From assembly GCA_002687025.1 (NCBI GenBank), contig NYZG01000096.1, forward strand, positions 1 to 16,431: a stretch of 16,431 nt of DNA. Direction: 5' to 3'. The notes under the pieces were generated by a model, which was not told the origin of the DNA, made no database searches, and was given only the letters and a program-made list of their open reading frames with translations. The stretch is from Candidatus Poribacteria bacterium (GTDB lineage: Bacteria; Poribacteria; WGA-4E; GCA-2687025). A program made the translations under genes and the position numbers. Shown here in pieces: positions 15,267 through 16,431 of this stretch; position 1 is the stretch's first letter, and each line of letters begins with the position of its first letter.

Positions 15267-15988
15267 GCGGGCTGTTCATCACGGGCACGGACACCGATGT
15301 CGGGAAGACGGTCGTGTCGGCGGGTCTTGCCCTCGCTCTGCGGGCGCGCGGCGTAGATGTCGGAGTCATGAAGCCGTTCGCGACGGGTGGCGTGCGGCGC
15401 GACGGCCGCCTCGTATCGCTCGACGCGCTGTACCTGCAGGCGGCGGCCGGATGCGACGACGACGCGTCGCTGGTGACGCCGCTGTGCCTCGAGGAGCCGC
15501 TGGCCCCCGCAATAGCCGCGCGACGTGCGGGAGTGGACGTCGACCTGAGCGCTATCGGTCGCGCTTTCCGTGCCGTCCAGTCTCGGCACGACTTCGTCAT
15601 CGTCGAGGGGGTGGGTGGCGTCGCCGTTCCCGTGAAGGACGACGTCGTGGTGGGCGATCTTCGTGGAGTGTTCCCGCTGCCGATGTGGGTTGTCGCCCGA
15701 CCCGACCTGGGGACGATCAACCATACGGCGCTCACCGTTGAACACGCCCGCGCCCGCGGGTGGGACGTGACGGGCATCGTGCTCAACGGCGTTGACGACG
15801 AGTCAGCCGGTGTCGCGGAGGCCACCAACCCCGGCGTGATCGAGGACATGACGCAGGTCCCGATCGTCGCGGTTGTGCCACGTCTGCCCGCGATTTCCGT
15901 GGACCTGTTGGCTATGGACGGGTTGGGCGAGGCGTTCGAGGCGGCGGCCATCGACGGCGTCATCGAGTCGCTACGTGTCGGGTCGTGA
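15263..15988 (+). CDS. bioD: Dethiobiotin synthetase
   Basis: BioD closes the ureido ring of dethiobiotin from 7,8-diaminononanoate, CO2 and ATP, the step before biotin synthase. The 241-residue protein has the P-loop GTDTDVGKT (8-16, Lys15), Lys37 in the MKPF motif and EGVGGVAVP, in the family's usual order and positions. It starts at a GTG that overlaps the bioF stop (GTGA). BioA and BioB are not in this window, and the next plus-strand gene is unrelated, so those steps must be encoded elsewhere. The last codons run into a 10-base tandem duplication that includes the stop. Confidence 0.93.
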   Translation: MSGLFITGTDTDVGKTVVSAGLALALRARGVDVGVMKPFATGGVRRDGRLVSLDALYLQAAAGCDDDASLVTPLCLEEPLAPAIAARRAGVDVDLSAIGRAFRAVQSRHDFVIVEGVGGVAVPVKDDVVVGDLRGVFPLPMWVVARPDLGTINHTALTVEHARARGWDVTGIVLNGVDDESAGVAEATNPGVIEDMTQVPIVAVVPRLPAISVDLLAMDGLGEAFEAAAIDGVIESLRVGS

Positions 15989-15999
15989 CGGGTCGTGAC
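15980..15999. repeat. Tandem duplication of a 10-base unit at the bioD stop
   Basis: GGGTCGTGAC occurs twice in direct succession (15980-15989 and 15990-15999). The first copy contains the bioD stop codon, the second follows it. It looks like a replication-slippage duplication. Confidence 0.85.
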
Positions 16000-16276
16000 A
16001 ACTCCCCGGTCAAGGCCTTCCAATGACGCCGTGGCGTGAGTCCAGCGGCGAGGGCCTGCCATGACGTCGTCGCTGGGTCGCGGCCACGACGGTGTGTGTC
16101 CCGCGCAACATGGCTGCATTCGGTCGCGTCCCGTCTCTTCGCGATGCGTACGCCCGGCTGCGGATGCGCCGGGCCGGGGCATGGGCGACGCGGGGTCACT
16201 TGCTGCGCAGGGGACGCAGCCCCTATCCTAAGCTCGTGGACCGCCGCGCCGCTCGCACCCACGCGAGGATGCCCAG
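15989..16276. other. Spacer between bioD and the redoxin gene
   Basis: These 288 bases contain the second copy of the 10-base tandem unit, an imperfect direct repeat (16014-16079) and a small hairpin AGGGG/CCCCT (16209-16224). A weak promoter-like pair, TTGCTG at 16200-16205 and TATCCT at 16224-16229 with an 18-base gap, lies about 48 bases before the next ATG. No clear terminator with a T-tract and no gene-like frame is seen. Confidence 0.5.
16014..16079. repeat. Imperfect direct repeat pair downstream of bioD
   Basis: The segment at 16014-16042 and the one at 16053-16079 share the pattern GGCCT-CC-ATGACG-CGT-GC-TG-GTC with a few substitutions and two single-base length differences. The period is about 40 bases. 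It may be a decayed tandem unit or two copies of an interspersed intergenic repeat. Confidence 0.55.
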
Positions 16277-16431
16277 ATGGCTCGCCACGTGACGTCCGCC
16301 CTGCTGCTTGCCGCGCTGTTCGGAGTATCTGGGCGCGTCGCGGCCGAACCGGCTCCAGATTTCCTGCTCAAGGATCTGGACGGCTCCTCACACAGCCTCG
16401 CGAAGTACGCCGACAAGGTGATTCTCCTCAA
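16277..16431 (+). CDS. Exported thioredoxin-fold (redoxin/TlpA-like) protein, partial
   Basis: Only the first 51 codons are inside the window. The ATG at 16277 has GAGG at 16265-16268 with an 8-base gap. Residues 1-24 look like a signal peptide: a short basic start (MARHV), a Leu/Ala-rich core and an RVAAEP cleavage-like end, so export is likely. The mature start, APDFLLKDLDG followed by LAKYADKVILL, is the opening of AhpC/TSA or TlpA-type redoxins (APDF..., then the strand before the active-site CxxC or peroxidatic Cys). The active site is beyond the edge, so a thiol-disulfide oxidoreductase cannot be told apart from a peroxiredoxin. Confidence 0.75.
   Translation, partial: MARHVTSALLLAALFGVSGRVAAEPAPDFLLKDLDGSSHSLAKYADKVILL

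Noticed and set aside
16014..16079. CRISPR array
   Set aside because: Only two imperfect copies with a spacer of about 10 bases and no cas genes nearby.
15163..16182. 339-codon minus-strand open frame across bioD and its downstream spacer
   Set aside because: Ser/Arg/Thr-rich composition with no recognisable domain; bioD on the other strand is unambiguous.
16209..16224. Hairpin AGGGG/CCCCT as an intrinsic terminator of bioD
   Set aside because: Only five base pairs, no T-tract, and more than 200 bases beyond the bioD stop.

Overview
The window is GC-rich (roughly two thirds G+C by eye), densely coding chromosomal DNA from a Gram-negative-type (diderm) bacterium. An apolipoprotein N-acyltransferase and a membrane-anchored parvulin chaperone of the PpiD/SurA type both point to an outer membrane. 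No phylum can be fixed from the sequence. The mix of an Lnt/PpiD envelope, a CehA/McbA-type metallohydrolase and a biotin operon would suit several little-cultivated diderm phyla (Armatimonadota, Planctomycetota or Poribacteria-like), but that is only a guess. I see no rRNA, tRNA, CRISPR array, insertion sequence or phage gene.

Layout. (1) Positions 1-4176, minus strand, transcribed right to left: lnt, prfB, dapA and a GTG-started membrane protein that runs off the left edge. prfB is split by a canonical RF2 programmed +1 frameshift site, so the whole gene is 1438-2545. (2) A divergent promoter region at about 4177-4341. (3) Positions 4342-10280, plus strand: a PpiD-like chaperone, an HTH-metallo-beta-lactamase fusion, an orphan 6-phospho-3-hexuloisomerase-like SIS protein and a large CehA/McbA-type metallohydrolase. 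(4) Positions 10302-12047, minus strand: an ABC-F ATPase, convergent with the metallohydrolase gene and divergent from the next block. (5) Positions 12048-12398: a 351-base divergent intergenic region with promoter candidates on both strands and a possible 34-codon ORF. (6) Positions 12399-15988, plus strand: a tightly overlapped ftsE-ftsX-bioF-bioD run. (7) Positions 15989-16276: a spacer with a tandem duplication and an imperfect direct repeat. (8) From 16277, plus strand: the first 51 codons of an exported redoxin/TlpA-like protein.

Most genes are housekeeping: lipoprotein maturation, translation termination, lysine/diaminopimelate synthesis, periplasmic folding, divisome control and biotin synthesis. 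The least explained part is the HTH-MBL / SIS isomerase / CehA-like trio at 6333-10280. It pairs a predicted sugar-phosphate isomerase lacking its usual synthase partner with two predicted metallohydrolases. It is the best candidate for an uncharacterised pathway, but nothing in the sequence proves that the three genes work together.
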